Shown: positions 1-6,146 of the stretch, piece by piece
How the letters are laid out: the number at the start of each line of letters is the position of its first letter
Position numbering within the stretch: position 1 is the stretch's first letter
Assembly: GCA_018701055.1 (NCBI GenBank)
Contig: JABIUH010000088.1
Span: 1 to 7,511 of the forward strand
Direction: 5' to 3'
Origin: Woeseia sp.
GTDB lineage: Bacteria > Pseudomonadota > Gammaproteobacteria > Steroidobacterales > Woeseiaceae
DNA: 7,511 nt
Made by a program: the position numbers and the translations under genes
Notes under the pieces: model-generated
Told to the model about the DNA's origin: nothing
Databases searched by the model: none
What the model saw: the letters and a program-made list of their open reading frames with translations, nothing else

Positions 1-753
1 CCAACCGATAGAATATGCAGACGATACACCCCAGAAATGGTTGGAGCGAAAATGGTGGCCCGCTGGGTAGGGGTAGTAATAACTCGGATACGGGTTTGGG
101 TAGTAGTTGTACACGGGGCGCGGTTGTTGAACGACAACTTGAACCGGCTCATAGTAAGGAACATAAATAATCTCTTCGCTGACGGGCACGATCTCAATGA
201 TGCCTTCATCGTAGGAAACCGTTTGACGGTCATCTGACTTTAGATTTCCGGCCGCGTAAGCGCGATCACGAAATGCCTCGACTGCGGCGATCACGTCAGA
301 CTGTTGACCGATGACCGCGTCACCCAGTTTCCAGGTCCAATCAATGTCGTCATTCATCAATTTGATGACATCGGGATAGTTTAGTAACGCAACGACGGAC
401 TCATCCCATTCATCGTTTGGCTGGAGCTCGCTATTCGTTTCCAGTAGTTCCAGAAAACGAGCTGCCTGTACGATTTCTAATGGATAAGTCGATGCTGGCA
501 GCACGATAGCTAACAGATCGTCAGGATAGAGCGCGATTGGGCCAACCAGAGCTTCGAGGTCGGACGCGGGAACCACGCCAGCTGGTGGCTCGACAAGCAC
601 TCCTGTATCGGACCCTTGTTCAGAATAGGCAAGTGGATCGCCATTCTCGTCAACGGGAACTTGTGCGTAAGACAATCCGGATGTCAGGGAAACCAGAGTT
701 CCGAAAATCCATTGCCTGTGGCGTTTAACTAAGGTTGTCGATAGAACGTTCAT
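1..753 (-). CDS. DUF3300-like exported protein, 3' end beyond left edge
   Basis: The frame is open from ATG at 753 down to base 1 with no stop, so at least 251 residues are visible and the C-terminus lies outside the window. Residues 1-30 form a signal peptide: a basic start, a hydrophobic core around 15-27 and a plausible cleavage after SYA at 30. The core at about 66-100 reads LVGPIALYPDDLLAIVLPAS then TYPLEIVQAARF, which is the characteristic beginning of the DUF3300 family as I remember it. The segment continues to about residue 205 with the expected NYPDVIKLMND and IYVPYYEP stretches. From about 213 to 230 the protein becomes rich in Tyr and Pro. The start is fixed by a perfect AGGAGG (759-764) five bases upstream. 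The biochemical role of DUF3300 proteins is not known to me; an envelope or periplasmic location is inferred from the signal peptide. Confidence 0.88.
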   Translation of the reverse strand, partial: MNVLSTTLVKRHRQWIFGTLVSLTSGLSYAQVPVDENGDPLAYSEQGSDTGVLVEPPAGVVPASDLEALVGPIALYPDDLLAIVLPASTYPLEIVQAARFLELLETNSELQPNDEWDESVVALLNYPDVIKLMNDDIDWTWKLGDAVIGQQSDVIAAVEAFRDRAYAAGNLKSDDRQTVSYDEGIIEIVPVSEEIIYVPYYEPVQVVVQQPRPVYNYYPNPYPSYYYPYPAGHHFRSNHFWGVSSAYSIGW

Positions 754-758
754 CGAAG

Positions 759-764
759 CCTCCT
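759..764 (-). promoter_or_regulatory. Shine-Dalgarno site of the DUF3300-like gene
   Basis: AGGAGG on the minus strand, five bases before the ATG at 753. It is the strongest ribosome binding site in the window and decides the start. A short hairpin (GGGCA/TGCCC, 778-790, three-base loop) lies just upstream in the leader; I cannot say whether it matters. Confidence 0.7.
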
Positions 765-954
765 GGCTCAATCGTGCGGGCAATGTGCCCACCTAGCGAT
801 GTTGGGTACAAGCATACCTCTACTTACCTGAATGCTCGCTTAACCCACTTTACGTTGCATTAATGGCCTGGATTTCATGCAATTAGCCAATATTTACAGA
901 TTTTGACATAATCTTTTGGCGATTCACGCAGACGGTGTTACTAAGTTATATAAG

Positions 955-972
955 CAATAACAATAACAATAA
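955..972 (+). repeat. Short tandem repeat (CAATAA)x3 in a leader
   Basis: Three perfect six-base CAATAA units followed by an A-run, lying 12 bases before the ATG of the small protein at 984. It is probably part of an unstructured, A-rich 5' leader. The copy number is too low to call it a variable-number locus. Confidence 0.5.
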
Positions 973-983
973 AAATAGCTCCT

Positions 984-1232
984 ATGCTTATCCCTCGTAA
1001 AACGAATCACTTATCGCAGCCGGAAGATCTCGATCATCGCTCGATTGCCACCAGTCCGAATTACGTCGTTAGCCATGATTTAGCGGTTCTTGATTATCAG
1101 AGCGAAAATTACAATCCTTACGATACGGCTCCGCAATTATCTGACCGGAAAATTGAAACGAATTTTGGTCGCAGGCTGCCCAGACCGGGTAAACAGACTC
1201 AAGCAGTCGTCCGCAAGATATCGCGGGCATAA
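984..1232 (+). CDS. Small orphan hypothetical protein (82 aa)
   Basis: I do not recognise this protein. It is hydrophilic and has no signal peptide, membrane segment or Cys. It is rich in Asn, Asp, Arg and Ser/Thr, with a basic C-terminal third (GRRLPRPGKQ, then VVRKISRA), so it is probably largely disordered or a nucleic-acid-associated small protein; that is only inference from composition. In favour of a real gene: it occupies an otherwise empty stretch, it ends three bases before a strong hairpin terminator (1235-1252), and it is preceded by a long AT-rich leader. Against: there is no Shine-Dalgarno motif before the ATG (AAAAATAGCTCCT precedes it) and no family resemblance. The A-rich leader with CAATAA repeats (955-972) could help initiation without an SD. 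Confidence 0.45.
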   Translation: MLIPRKTNHLSQPEDLDHRSIATSPNYVVSHDLAVLDYQSENYNPYDTAPQLSDRKIETNFGRRLPRPGKQTQAVVRKISRA

Positions 1233-1234
1233 AA

Positions 1235-1252
1235 AAAGGGCTTAAGCCCTTT
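1235..1252. terminator. Bidirectional intrinsic terminator between convergent genes
   Basis: A perfect palindrome, AAAGGGCTTAAGCCCTTT, forms a stem of seven pairs around TTAA. On the minus strand it is followed by a continuous run of seven T (the A-run at 1231-1237 overlaps the stem), giving a strong terminator for the NTF2-like gene ending at 1279. On the plus strand the tail is TTTCTTCGT, weaker but usable for the small gene ending at 1232. Confidence 0.85.
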
Positions 1253-1278
1253 CTTCGTATCTATATATGATTCTTACA

Positions 1279-1731
1279 TTAGTCGTCAGCGACGCCGTGC
1301 CAGGAAATAAACTTCCAGGCGCCGTTATCACGAACCAATACATCGGTATAGCGTCCCGTTGTTGATTCGTTGGTTTTACTCTTGGCCTGAATCACGGTGC
1401 TGTAGAGATAGTGCACTACGGCCATATCACCATGAACGACGATCGATAAGGGATATAGCTCGTGCGCGAGTCCCTTGCTTTGATCTGCGTTGAATCGCGC
1501 CCACATTCGAGTCGATGCTTTGCTGCGGGGTGCCGGTGAGATATCTGGCCAGCCCATGAAGTCAGCGGAAAGCATAGCGTCAACCCAGTCAGCATCGCCA
1601 CGCTCCTGAGCGTCCCAAATTTCTTCAATGGACGCCCAAACGGCAGCATGATCGTCAGCGCCATCTTGTCCAAGTGCGGGGGCCTGCAGAGCGAGGAAGA
1701 AAGATAGTGTAATCGCGAGTTGTCGGAGCAT
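1279..1731 (-). CDS. Exported NTF2/SnoaL-like (DUF4440-type) protein
   Basis: A protein of 150 residues with a clear signal peptide (hydrophobic 5-20, likely cleavage after ALG at 21). The mature part has the layout of a small NTF2-fold protein. An N-terminal helix (AVWASIEEIWDAQERGDAD, about 30-48) leads into an acidic/aromatic segment (MLSADFMGWPD, 53-63). Strands follow around 95-114 (LSIVVHGDMAVVHYLYS), and the closing pair contains GRYTDVLVRDNGAWKFISWH (126-145), the usual end of SnoaL/DUF4440 domains. Such domains bind small hydrophobic ligands or act as isomerase-like enzymes; the actual ligand cannot be read here, and the signal peptide suggests a periplasmic role. The ribosome site is modest (AAGGG about nine bases before the ATG). 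The gene lies 86 bases downstream of the lipoprotein gene on the same strand and ends at the hairpin at 1235-1252. Confidence 0.85.
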   Translation of the reverse strand: MLRQLAITLSFFLALQAPALGQDGADDHAAVWASIEEIWDAQERGDADWVDAMLSADFMGWPDISPAPRSKASTRMWARFNADQSKGLAHELYPLSIVVHGDMAVVHYLYSTVIQAKSKTNESTTGRYTDVLVRDNGAWKFISWHGVADD

Positions 1732-1817
1732 CGGTCGCTACCCTTAAGTCATTGCATTACAACGATTTATAGAGTCTGCACACAAATTTTTAGGGGAAAC
1801 CGGACCTGCAACTCAAT

Positions 1818-2438
1818 TCATTGATTCGGCAAGCCTATGAAATCGTGAAGGCAATCACGATTTGAGTCATCGAAGATAATCTCACCGTAAATACCCTGCA
1901 ACGCAATCGCGTCCAGGTAGTCCGGGTGGTGAATCTCTGTGATTGTGGCGTACTGCACTGTTCTTTCGTCCTTGCGGACGTTGAACAGATACACATGAGT
2001 GGCAAGTAATTCGGGCAGGGATATGCGCATCACATCGGCAATCTCGGTGTATGTTTTGGGTACCTCGAGTTCGCCAATAAAAATGTGTTGCTTATCGATC
2101 GCCCAGCCCGCTTCTCGAAATGTCGTTCCGATGGAACCCCCATCGATAATCTTGGCATGCTCCGCCGCAATGAGAGAGTTAGGTGTCTCTCTGTATTGGA
2201 CGACTGCGTAGGTCCTCGTGGTTTTGCCGGTACCGTCGGCGCTGTGCAAGCTTGTGACGCGACGCGTCTCATCGGCTCGCAAAATCTCCACGCCGTAGTT
2301 GCCGAATGCACGTTCAATGCGATCACTGTTTAGGGTCGTACCGAGGTTGGCGCAAGCTGCAAGTGTCAATCCGACGGAGAGCAGAACGTGGCGAGATGAT
2401 CGTCTTATAATTCGAGTTAAATCAATTATTTGTATCAT
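1818..2438 (-). CDS. Putative lipoprotein of unknown function
   Basis: A protein of 206 residues with a basic N-terminus (RIIRRSSRH, 9-17), a hydrophobic core and a lipobox LAAC ending at Cys29, so it should be exported, lipid-modified and anchored in the envelope. The residue after Cys29 is Ala, not Asp, which suggests outer-membrane sorting under the usual Lol rule. I do not recognise the mature domain. It has mixed alpha/beta composition with no extra Cys except one near the C-terminus (NRDCLHDF), and ends in GLPNQ. The ATG at 2438 is the only sensible start that keeps the whole signal peptide, but no Shine-Dalgarno motif stands before it; the leader is AT-rich with a TATATT stretch (2452-2457). 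It may be cotranscribed with the NTF2-like gene downstream. Confidence 0.8.
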   Translation of the reverse strand: MIQIIDLTRIIRRSSRHVLLSVGLTLAACANLGTTLNSDRIERAFGNYGVEILRADETRRVTSLHSADGTGKTTRTYAVVQYRETPNSLIAAEHAKIIDGGSIGTTFREAGWAIDKQHIFIGELEVPKTYTEIADVMRISLPELLATHVYLFNVRKDERTVQYATITEIHHPDYLDAIALQGIYGEIIFDDSNRDCLHDFIGLPNQ

Positions 2439-2568
2439 AAAGTTAAACGTTAATATAAAGAGATATTCGCTTTATCCGCGAAGAGCTCAGACAATGCAGA
2501 AGGAGAATCTGCTGGTGCGATGATCGCGAACGACAATACAGAGGGCTATAACCGGCAGGCGAAATGTT

Positions 2569-2574
2569 TATAAT
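2569..2574 (+). promoter_or_regulatory. Candidate -10 box upstream of the zinc-ribbon gene
   Basis: A consensus TATAAT lies 52 bases before the ATG at 2627, in the 188-base gap between divergent genes (2439-2626). No good -35 hexamer is found at the right distance, so it is a tentative promoter for the two-gene unit 2627-3400. Confidence 0.35.
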
Positions 2575-2626
2575 TCTTGTTCAAGTTTGAAGTCATTTCT
2601 GCCGCAGAGCAATTGCTGTTACCCAT

Positions 2627-2986
2627 ATGTCCGAAGAAATTTGTTGTTTTCGTTGTGGCGAATCGCTTGAGTATTTAAGTTTGCCGCTGTCGCGTCGCGA
2701 CGAATGTCGGGGCTGTCGCGCGCCGGTGCATATTTGTCGTATGTGTATTTACTTCGATCCGTTGGTGCTGAAGCAATGTACCGAGGATGATGCGGAAGAG
2801 GTCAGTGACAAAGAGAAAGTTAACTTCTGCGAGTGGTTTAAGCCGGCACCAGGCGCTTTTGACGCGCTAGGTGCTGGCAAAGCCGCCAAATCAAAAACGG
2901 ATCTTGACGCCTTGTTTGGCGATGGGCTCGACGAAGCAAAAGGGACTGAAGTAGGCGGCTGCGCCGCAAAGGACTTGTTTAAGTAA
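2627..2986 (+). CDS. Cys-rich zinc-ribbon protein (119 aa)
   Basis: A small cytoplasmic protein with no signal peptide. Cysteines are arranged as CxxC at 7-10, 27-30 and 37-40 plus single Cys at 51 and 68, enough for two metal sites (most likely Zn). The stretch YLSLPLSRRDECRGC followed by VHICRMC and a later KEKVNFCEWFKP matches, from memory, a conserved but uncharacterised protein of many gammaproteobacteria. After about residue 72 (PAPGAFDAL) the tail is low complexity, rich in Ala, Lys, Asp and Gly, and contains DLDALFGDGLDEA (92-104), reminiscent of a short interaction motif. The stop codon directly abuts the start of the next gene, indicating a shared transcript. A role in protein or nucleic-acid binding is plausible for the fold but not shown. 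Confidence 0.85.
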   Translation: MSEEICCFRCGESLEYLSLPLSRRDECRGCRAPVHICRMCIYFDPLVLKQCTEDDAEEVSDKEKVNFCEWFKPAPGAFDALGAGKAAKSKTDLDALFGDGLDEAKGTEVGGCAAKDLFK

Positions 2987-3400
2987 ATGGTCATCAATCA
3001 CCGCATCATGCGAATCGTTGTCGCACTTAGCATCGGACTCTTAGTGTCATACGGTTCATTTCAATGGCTCACCGACGCCGAACGGTCAGAGCGGCGCGCC
3101 GAGGAAGAGGGCGTGGTCAACGCATCCAGGGCGATTTTGCTCTCCTATATAGACAGTGACGACATAGCGGTTTCGGACGCGCTCGACCGGGTTCGCGAAG
3201 CGGGCAAGGTTTATGTTTTTCCGACGGAGCGAGGCTGGGAGCTTTCAGGGCATTATCAGCGAGCAGAGGAGAAAATCTGGCATGATTTTCTTATGCGACT
3301 TGATAAAGACCTCCGGTTAGAGAGCCTCTCGGTCAATGATGATGACGCACGTCTGCAAGCGTTGGCGCAGTCCGATCCGCTGTTCAGCACTGGAAATTAG
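2987..3400 (+). CDS. Small single-pass membrane-anchored protein
   Basis: A protein of 137 residues that I do not recognise. A short N-terminus is followed by one hydrophobic segment (about 8-28, IMRIVVALSIGLLVSYGSFQW), then an acidic/basic helical stretch (DAERSERRAEEEG, 31-43) and a soluble domain of about 90 residues with the pattern AILLSYIDSDD, then VYVFPTERGWELSGHYQ. No clear signal peptidase site follows the hydrophobic segment, so it is more likely an anchored protein facing the periplasm than a secreted one. The ATG follows the preceding TAA with no gap. An AAAGGA lies some 14 bases upstream, inside the previous gene. A second in-frame ATG at 3008 would remove seven residues and keep the membrane segment. 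The tight spacing suggests coupling with the zinc-ribbon gene. Confidence 0.78.
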   Translation: MVINHRIMRIVVALSIGLLVSYGSFQWLTDAERSERRAEEEGVVNASRAILLSYIDSDDIAVSDALDRVREAGKVYVFPTERGWELSGHYQRAEEKIWHDFLMRLDKDLRLESLSVNDDDARLQALAQSDPLFSTGN

Positions 3401-3404
3401 CGCA

Positions 3405-3419
3405 GCGGTGTAGTACCGC
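3405..3419. terminator. Weak hairpin between convergent genes
   Basis: GCGGT and ACCGC pair around a five-base loop, followed by a small CGGTACCG palindrome, in the 30-base gap between genes ending at 3400 (+) and 3431 (-). There is no T-run on either side, so termination is only suggested by position. Confidence 0.25.
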
Positions 3420-3430
3420 CGGTACCGATT

Positions 3431-4237
3431 CTATTCTTGATGCTCTTCAGCAATTCGATGGTGCTGCTGTAAAAACGCGAGTATTTCTGTCGCGTAACGA
3501 GGTTTGTATAGCGCGCCTTCCGGTCCGGCGTGAGTGCCTGGGATAGTGATCGCGTTTAAGTTGCCCATCGTACTTTTCAGCGTATTGAAATCTTCTCTCG
3601 ATGCCACGTTGTCCCTATCGCCAATGATGGCAAATGACGGAACGGAATTTTCCCGTAGATTATCTTCGGTTGGCGTCAAGACGTTCATCCCCATGCTGAC
3701 GGCTGCCAGTGCATCACGGTCATTGCCGGGAAGAACGGTTCGTTCAGCGAGGCGTTCCTGGGCCTCCGCGTAGGTGATTTTCGGTGACTGCCATGGCCAC
3801 CCGTATCCGCCGAGAATCGTGGTGTGTAGTCGCTCGGGATAGCGGCTTCTAAACGTGTTGGCGACTTTCGAACCCATTGAGTAACCAGCGAGGTGACATT
3901 TTTCGATCCCGAGGTGATCCAAAAGACGGCGCACATCCTCGATCATCTGCAAGCCATAACGATCTGGGTTGTGGGGTTTGTCGCTCGCTCCATGGCCTAT
4001 TTGATCGAGTGCAACAACGTGATAGCCGCCGTCAACCAACGCGGCAAATGTACCAGAATCAATATAGGCACCTTCGGCCGAACCACTAAAGCCATGCAGT
4101 AGAACGATCGTTTCACCACTACCGCCCTGGAAATAGCGGAGTGTCTTGCCGTCAGAATCAAAGAATTCACTGTCGGCACAGTGCGCAGGCACGGTCCAGG
4201 AAAGCAAGATCAATAAGGTCGCAATAGAATGTCGCAT
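3431..4237 (-). CDS. Secreted alpha/beta hydrolase
   Basis: A 268-residue alpha/beta hydrolase fold enzyme with a signal peptide (1 to about 21, ending AHCA; Cys20 is a possible but poor lipobox). The oxyanion-hole loop LLHGFSGS is at 46-53, the nucleophile elbow GYSMG at 118-122 (Ser120), the catalytic acid probably Asp209 in GDRD, and the His is His236 in PGTHAGPEG. The triad is thus complete. DQIGHGASDKP at 78-88 is typical of the esterase/lipase/C-C hydrolase branch; the substrate cannot be told. The start at 4237 is chosen because GAGGAG lies eight bases upstream and the signal peptide then begins at residue 1. A longer reading from ATG at 4267 adds ten residues before the signal peptide and puts that SD inside the gene. 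It is convergent with the gene at 2987 and divergent from the ABM gene. Confidence 0.92.
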   Translation of the reverse strand: MRHSIATLLILLSWTVPAHCADSEFFDSDGKTLRYFQGGSGETIVLLHGFSGSAEGAYIDSGTFAALVDGGYHVVALDQIGHGASDKPHNPDRYGLQMIEDVRRLLDHLGIEKCHLAGYSMGSKVANTFRSRYPERLHTTILGGYGWPWQSPKITYAEAQERLAERTVLPGNDRDALAAVSMGMNVLTPTEDNLRENSVPSFAIIGDRDNVASREDFNTLKSTMGNLNAITIPGTHAGPEGALYKPRYATEILAFLQQHHRIAEEHQE

Positions 4238-4320
4238 GGCATTGACTCCTCGGGCCCGATAGGTCAAATGTTATGGTAACGATGAAATATCAGTGTATCT
4301 AGCGGCTATGGGAAATACGT

Positions 4321-4653
4321 ATGTACAGCGCTTCATTCATTTTCAAGCCCGGCACCTTCGATGATGAATTTCACCGCCTGAATGGCTTAATCGATCAGGC
4401 GGCAATTGCCACTGAGGGTTATCTTGGAGCGGAGACTTGGCAATCGCCGGATGGCGCTTGTTTAAACGCTATCTACTATTGGGAATCGCTGGAAAGCCTG
4501 CACCAGTTTTCAACGAACCCGCACCACCTCGAGGCAAAGAAACAGTACTCGAGATGGTACGACGGGTACCACATTGTGGTGGCCGAGATCATTCGTTCTT
4601 ACGGTGACGACACAGTCCCGCACTTTACGCCGAATGATCGGCGCAAGGTCTGA
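4321..4653 (+). CDS. ABM-domain (antibiotic biosynthesis monooxygenase-like) protein
   Basis: A single-domain protein of 110 residues, the usual length for dimeric ferredoxin-like ABM proteins. It begins with a strand YSASFIFKP (2-10), a helix FDDEFHRLNGLIDQAAI (13-29), then GYLGAETWQSPDG and the strand LNAIYYW (48-54). The helix ESLESLHQF (55-63) and the signature-like HHLEAKKQYSRWYDGYHIVVAEIIRSYG region (68-95) follow. The His-Leu-x-Ala-Lys motif and Trp79-Tyr80 are typical of the ABM/YgiN-like superfamily. Members include quinol or polyketide oxygenases and haem-degrading enzymes, but many small stand-alone copies have no known substrate, and no biosynthetic gene adjoins this one. No strong ribosome site is seen (GGGAAAT nearby). 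It is monocistronic, and the next gene is convergent. Confidence 0.82.
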   Translation: MYSASFIFKPGTFDDEFHRLNGLIDQAAIATEGYLGAETWQSPDGACLNAIYYWESLESLHQFSTNPHHLEAKKQYSRWYDGYHIVVAEIIRSYGDDTVPHFTPNDRRKV

Positions 4654-4696
4654 TCAGAGAGGAAGGCGTTACCAGGCGATGGTTCAGTCGCTTATA

Positions 4697-5131
4697 TTAT
4701 GCGCCGAGTCCTGCAACTTCTGCAGGCGTAGCCTTTAATCCTTCTGCGACCATATTGAAAAAGTCGATCTCAAGGACACTCACTTCTGTGTCGCTCTTGA
4801 TGACCTCACCTAACAGCTGAATGACCCTCACACGATCGGCGTCGTCGAGTTTCTTCTGGGCACTATTCAGATACTTAGCCAGGGACGTTGATTCATACAA
4901 TTCGGTTCTGGCCGCCTTACGGACCTCCTGAGAAGACAGTTCTGTGCCTGTTTCCGCTTTCACGATGTTCTGAATGGTTTCGATCTCGACTTCATGGATA
5001 TTTGCATCCGAACTCGAGGCTCGCGCCAGAACCATAAGGAGAACTTCCTGGTACAAATCTTTTTTTGTGGCCGGATCTAGTCTCGAACCACCGAAAATTT
5101 TCAATACGTTGCTGAGGTCTGCAATGCTCAT
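4697..5131 (-). CDS. TerB-like helical protein
   Basis: A soluble all-alpha protein of 144 residues resembling the TerB (tellurite resistance B-like) family. The two diagnostic acidic turns are visible: SSSDANIHEVEIETI (39-53) and IKSDTEVSVLEIDFF (111-125). Each sits between helices, in the pseudo-twofold arrangement TerB uses to bind divalent metal. The helix LYQEVLLMVLARA (26-38) and the helix RVRVIQLLGEVI (100-111) precede these turns, as expected. Stand-alone TerB-like domains often occur with membrane proteins and in stress-response systems. None of the classical ter genes (terC, terD, terZ) is here, so tellurite resistance should not be assumed. The gene lies 100 bases downstream of a six-helix membrane protein on the same strand, which is probably its transcriptional and perhaps functional partner. 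The ribosome site is weak (AGAGTGG). Confidence 0.8.
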   Translation of the reverse strand: MSIADLSNVLKIFGGSRLDPATKKDLYQEVLLMVLARASSSDANIHEVEIETIQNIVKAETGTELSSQEVRKAARTELYESTSLAKYLNSAQKKLDDADRVRVIQLLGEVIKSDTEVSVLEIDFFNMVAEGLKATPAEVAGLGA

Positions 5132-5231
5132 ATTCCACTCTTTGTCATTGTTGTTTATCGAATGTCTCGCCTAGTCCTAAATTTATACGGATTTTCGGGC
5201 AGAAGGTAGAGAGCGAGGTCTCCGCTGTCCC

Positions 5232-6074
5232 TCAAATGGCCGGCTGATCTACGCTCTGGCCGGTTATGTCGGTCTCCTGACGCCATTCGAATACGTTCAA
5301 TTCGATGAAAAAAAATGCTACGAGCCAGAGGAAGGCATCCCAAAAGTCGATGAAATCTCCCTTGAACCCCCAGTAGATAGCCGCACAGAGCAGGGTGCCG
5401 TAAAGGACGAATTTGGACGTTTTGGAGATTTTGCGTATTGTCCCCGACGTAATTTTCCGCTCCTGGAGTCGAACATCGACCTCCAGAAACATCACAACAA
5501 ACAGCCAAACAGCTGCATTGATGACGTCTACCCAGGCCAGACGGATAATGTCGGTGAAACCGGTCTGATCGACGACGGAATTCATGCCGGGGAACGCGAT
5601 TAGGTTGGTGCTGCTGGACAGCGTGCGGCAGTTATCCGCCGTCAATGCGACATATTCGTCCAGATCCACAGCGTAAGCCCATCCAGCCTGCGCAAGCGCG
5701 CATAGATCACCACCGATGCCGTCGAGCGCGTTCGAGCCCATTAAAAAAAGAAGTTTGGTGAGGTAGCCGTAGAATGCGTAGATGATAAATGCATAGCAAA
5801 TGGCTCTGAGGCCGTGTAATGCCCATGAGACCCTGCGCGTAATGTGTTTGTCCTCAAGAACGTAAGTCTCGAGTTCAAACAACAATAAAAGTATGACCCA
5901 GGCAGCCGTATCAATGCTCGCCGCAAATCCCTCGATGACGTCACCGAGCGCAACCCCCTCCACGAATCGAAACGCTGCGGCAGCCCATTCCTCAGCGAAA
6001 AACACATAAATATTAAACGTCAGTAACGCATAGACGGCGTATTTGAACATCTGAAAAATGCGGCTGTTATTCAT
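5232..6074 (-). CDS. Predicted six-helix membrane protein with threefold internal repeat
   Basis: An inner-membrane protein of 280 residues that I do not recognise. Hydrophobic segments lie at about 11-27, 57-70, 87-112, 184-200, 221-238 and 246-262, with a large non-membrane loop at about 113-180 holding two Cys (125, 149), perhaps a disulfide. The even-numbered helices share a motif: Trp, seven residues, Glu, Leu/Val, an acidic or Asn residue, at W59/E67, W190/E198 and W250/E258. After each comes a polar turn ending Ile-Thr (DKHIT, ERKIT, ETDIT). The odd-numbered helices are Tyr- and aromatic-rich (YAVYALLTF, CYAFIIYAF, VLYGTLLCAAIYW). The protein therefore looks like three copies of a helical hairpin. 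There is no clear SD before the ATG at 6074 (an AGGGG lies too far upstream). It is followed on the same strand by the TerB-like gene. The function is unknown; a channel, sensor or transporter role is possible but unproven. Confidence 0.82.
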   Translation of the reverse strand: MNNSRIFQMFKYAVYALLTFNIYVFFAEEWAAAAFRFVEGVALGDVIEGFAASIDTAAWVILLLLFELETYVLEDKHITRRVSWALHGLRAICYAFIIYAFYGYLTKLLFLMGSNALDGIGGDLCALAQAGWAYAVDLDEYVALTADNCRTLSSSTNLIAFPGMNSVVDQTGFTDIIRLAWVDVINAAVWLFVVMFLEVDVRLQERKITSGTIRKISKTSKFVLYGTLLCAAIYWGFKGDFIDFWDAFLWLVAFFFIELNVFEWRQETDITGQSVDQPAI

Positions 6075-6146
6075 GTATCAATGGATCACGGACCCCTAAA
6101 ATGCAGCTACGGATAGTGCCAGTTCGCGAGCTACGGGACCAGTCGC

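Noticed and set aside
37..728. Plus-strand open frames at 37-237 and 537-728
   Set aside because: They lie opposite the DUF3300-like gene, have biased composition and no ribosome sites; they are antisense shadows.
1416..1673. An 85-residue minus-strand frame inside the NTF2-like gene
   Set aside because: It overlaps a gene with a signal peptide and recognisable fold in another frame, and has no independent support.
1999..2523. Several open frames on both strands over the lipoprotein gene, including one at 2299-2523 (+) that extends into the intergenic gap
   Set aside because: They mostly overlap the lipoprotein coding region, have no family resemblance and no ribosome site; treated as shadows.
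3534..4179. Multiple alternative frames across the alpha/beta hydrolase
   Set aside because: The hydrolase frame has a complete catalytic triad and signal peptide, so the others are shadows.
3431..4237. The alpha/beta hydrolase as OleB partner of the OleC-like ligase
   Set aside because: It has a signal peptide and lies over 2 kb away in a separate transcription unit, whereas OleB acts in the cytoplasm with OleC and OleD.
4321..4653. The ABM protein as part of an antibiotic cluster
   Set aside because: The family name is historical, many stand-alone copies exist, and no polyketide or other biosynthetic gene adjoins it.
4697..5131. Tellurite resistance operon
   Set aside because: Only a TerB-like domain is present; no TerC, TerD or TerZ homolog is seen in the window.
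5155..5508. A 117-residue minus-strand frame rich in Arg, His and Cys
   Set aside because: It overlaps the C-terminal part of the membrane protein, whose hydrophobic repeat pattern shows that the other frame is coding.
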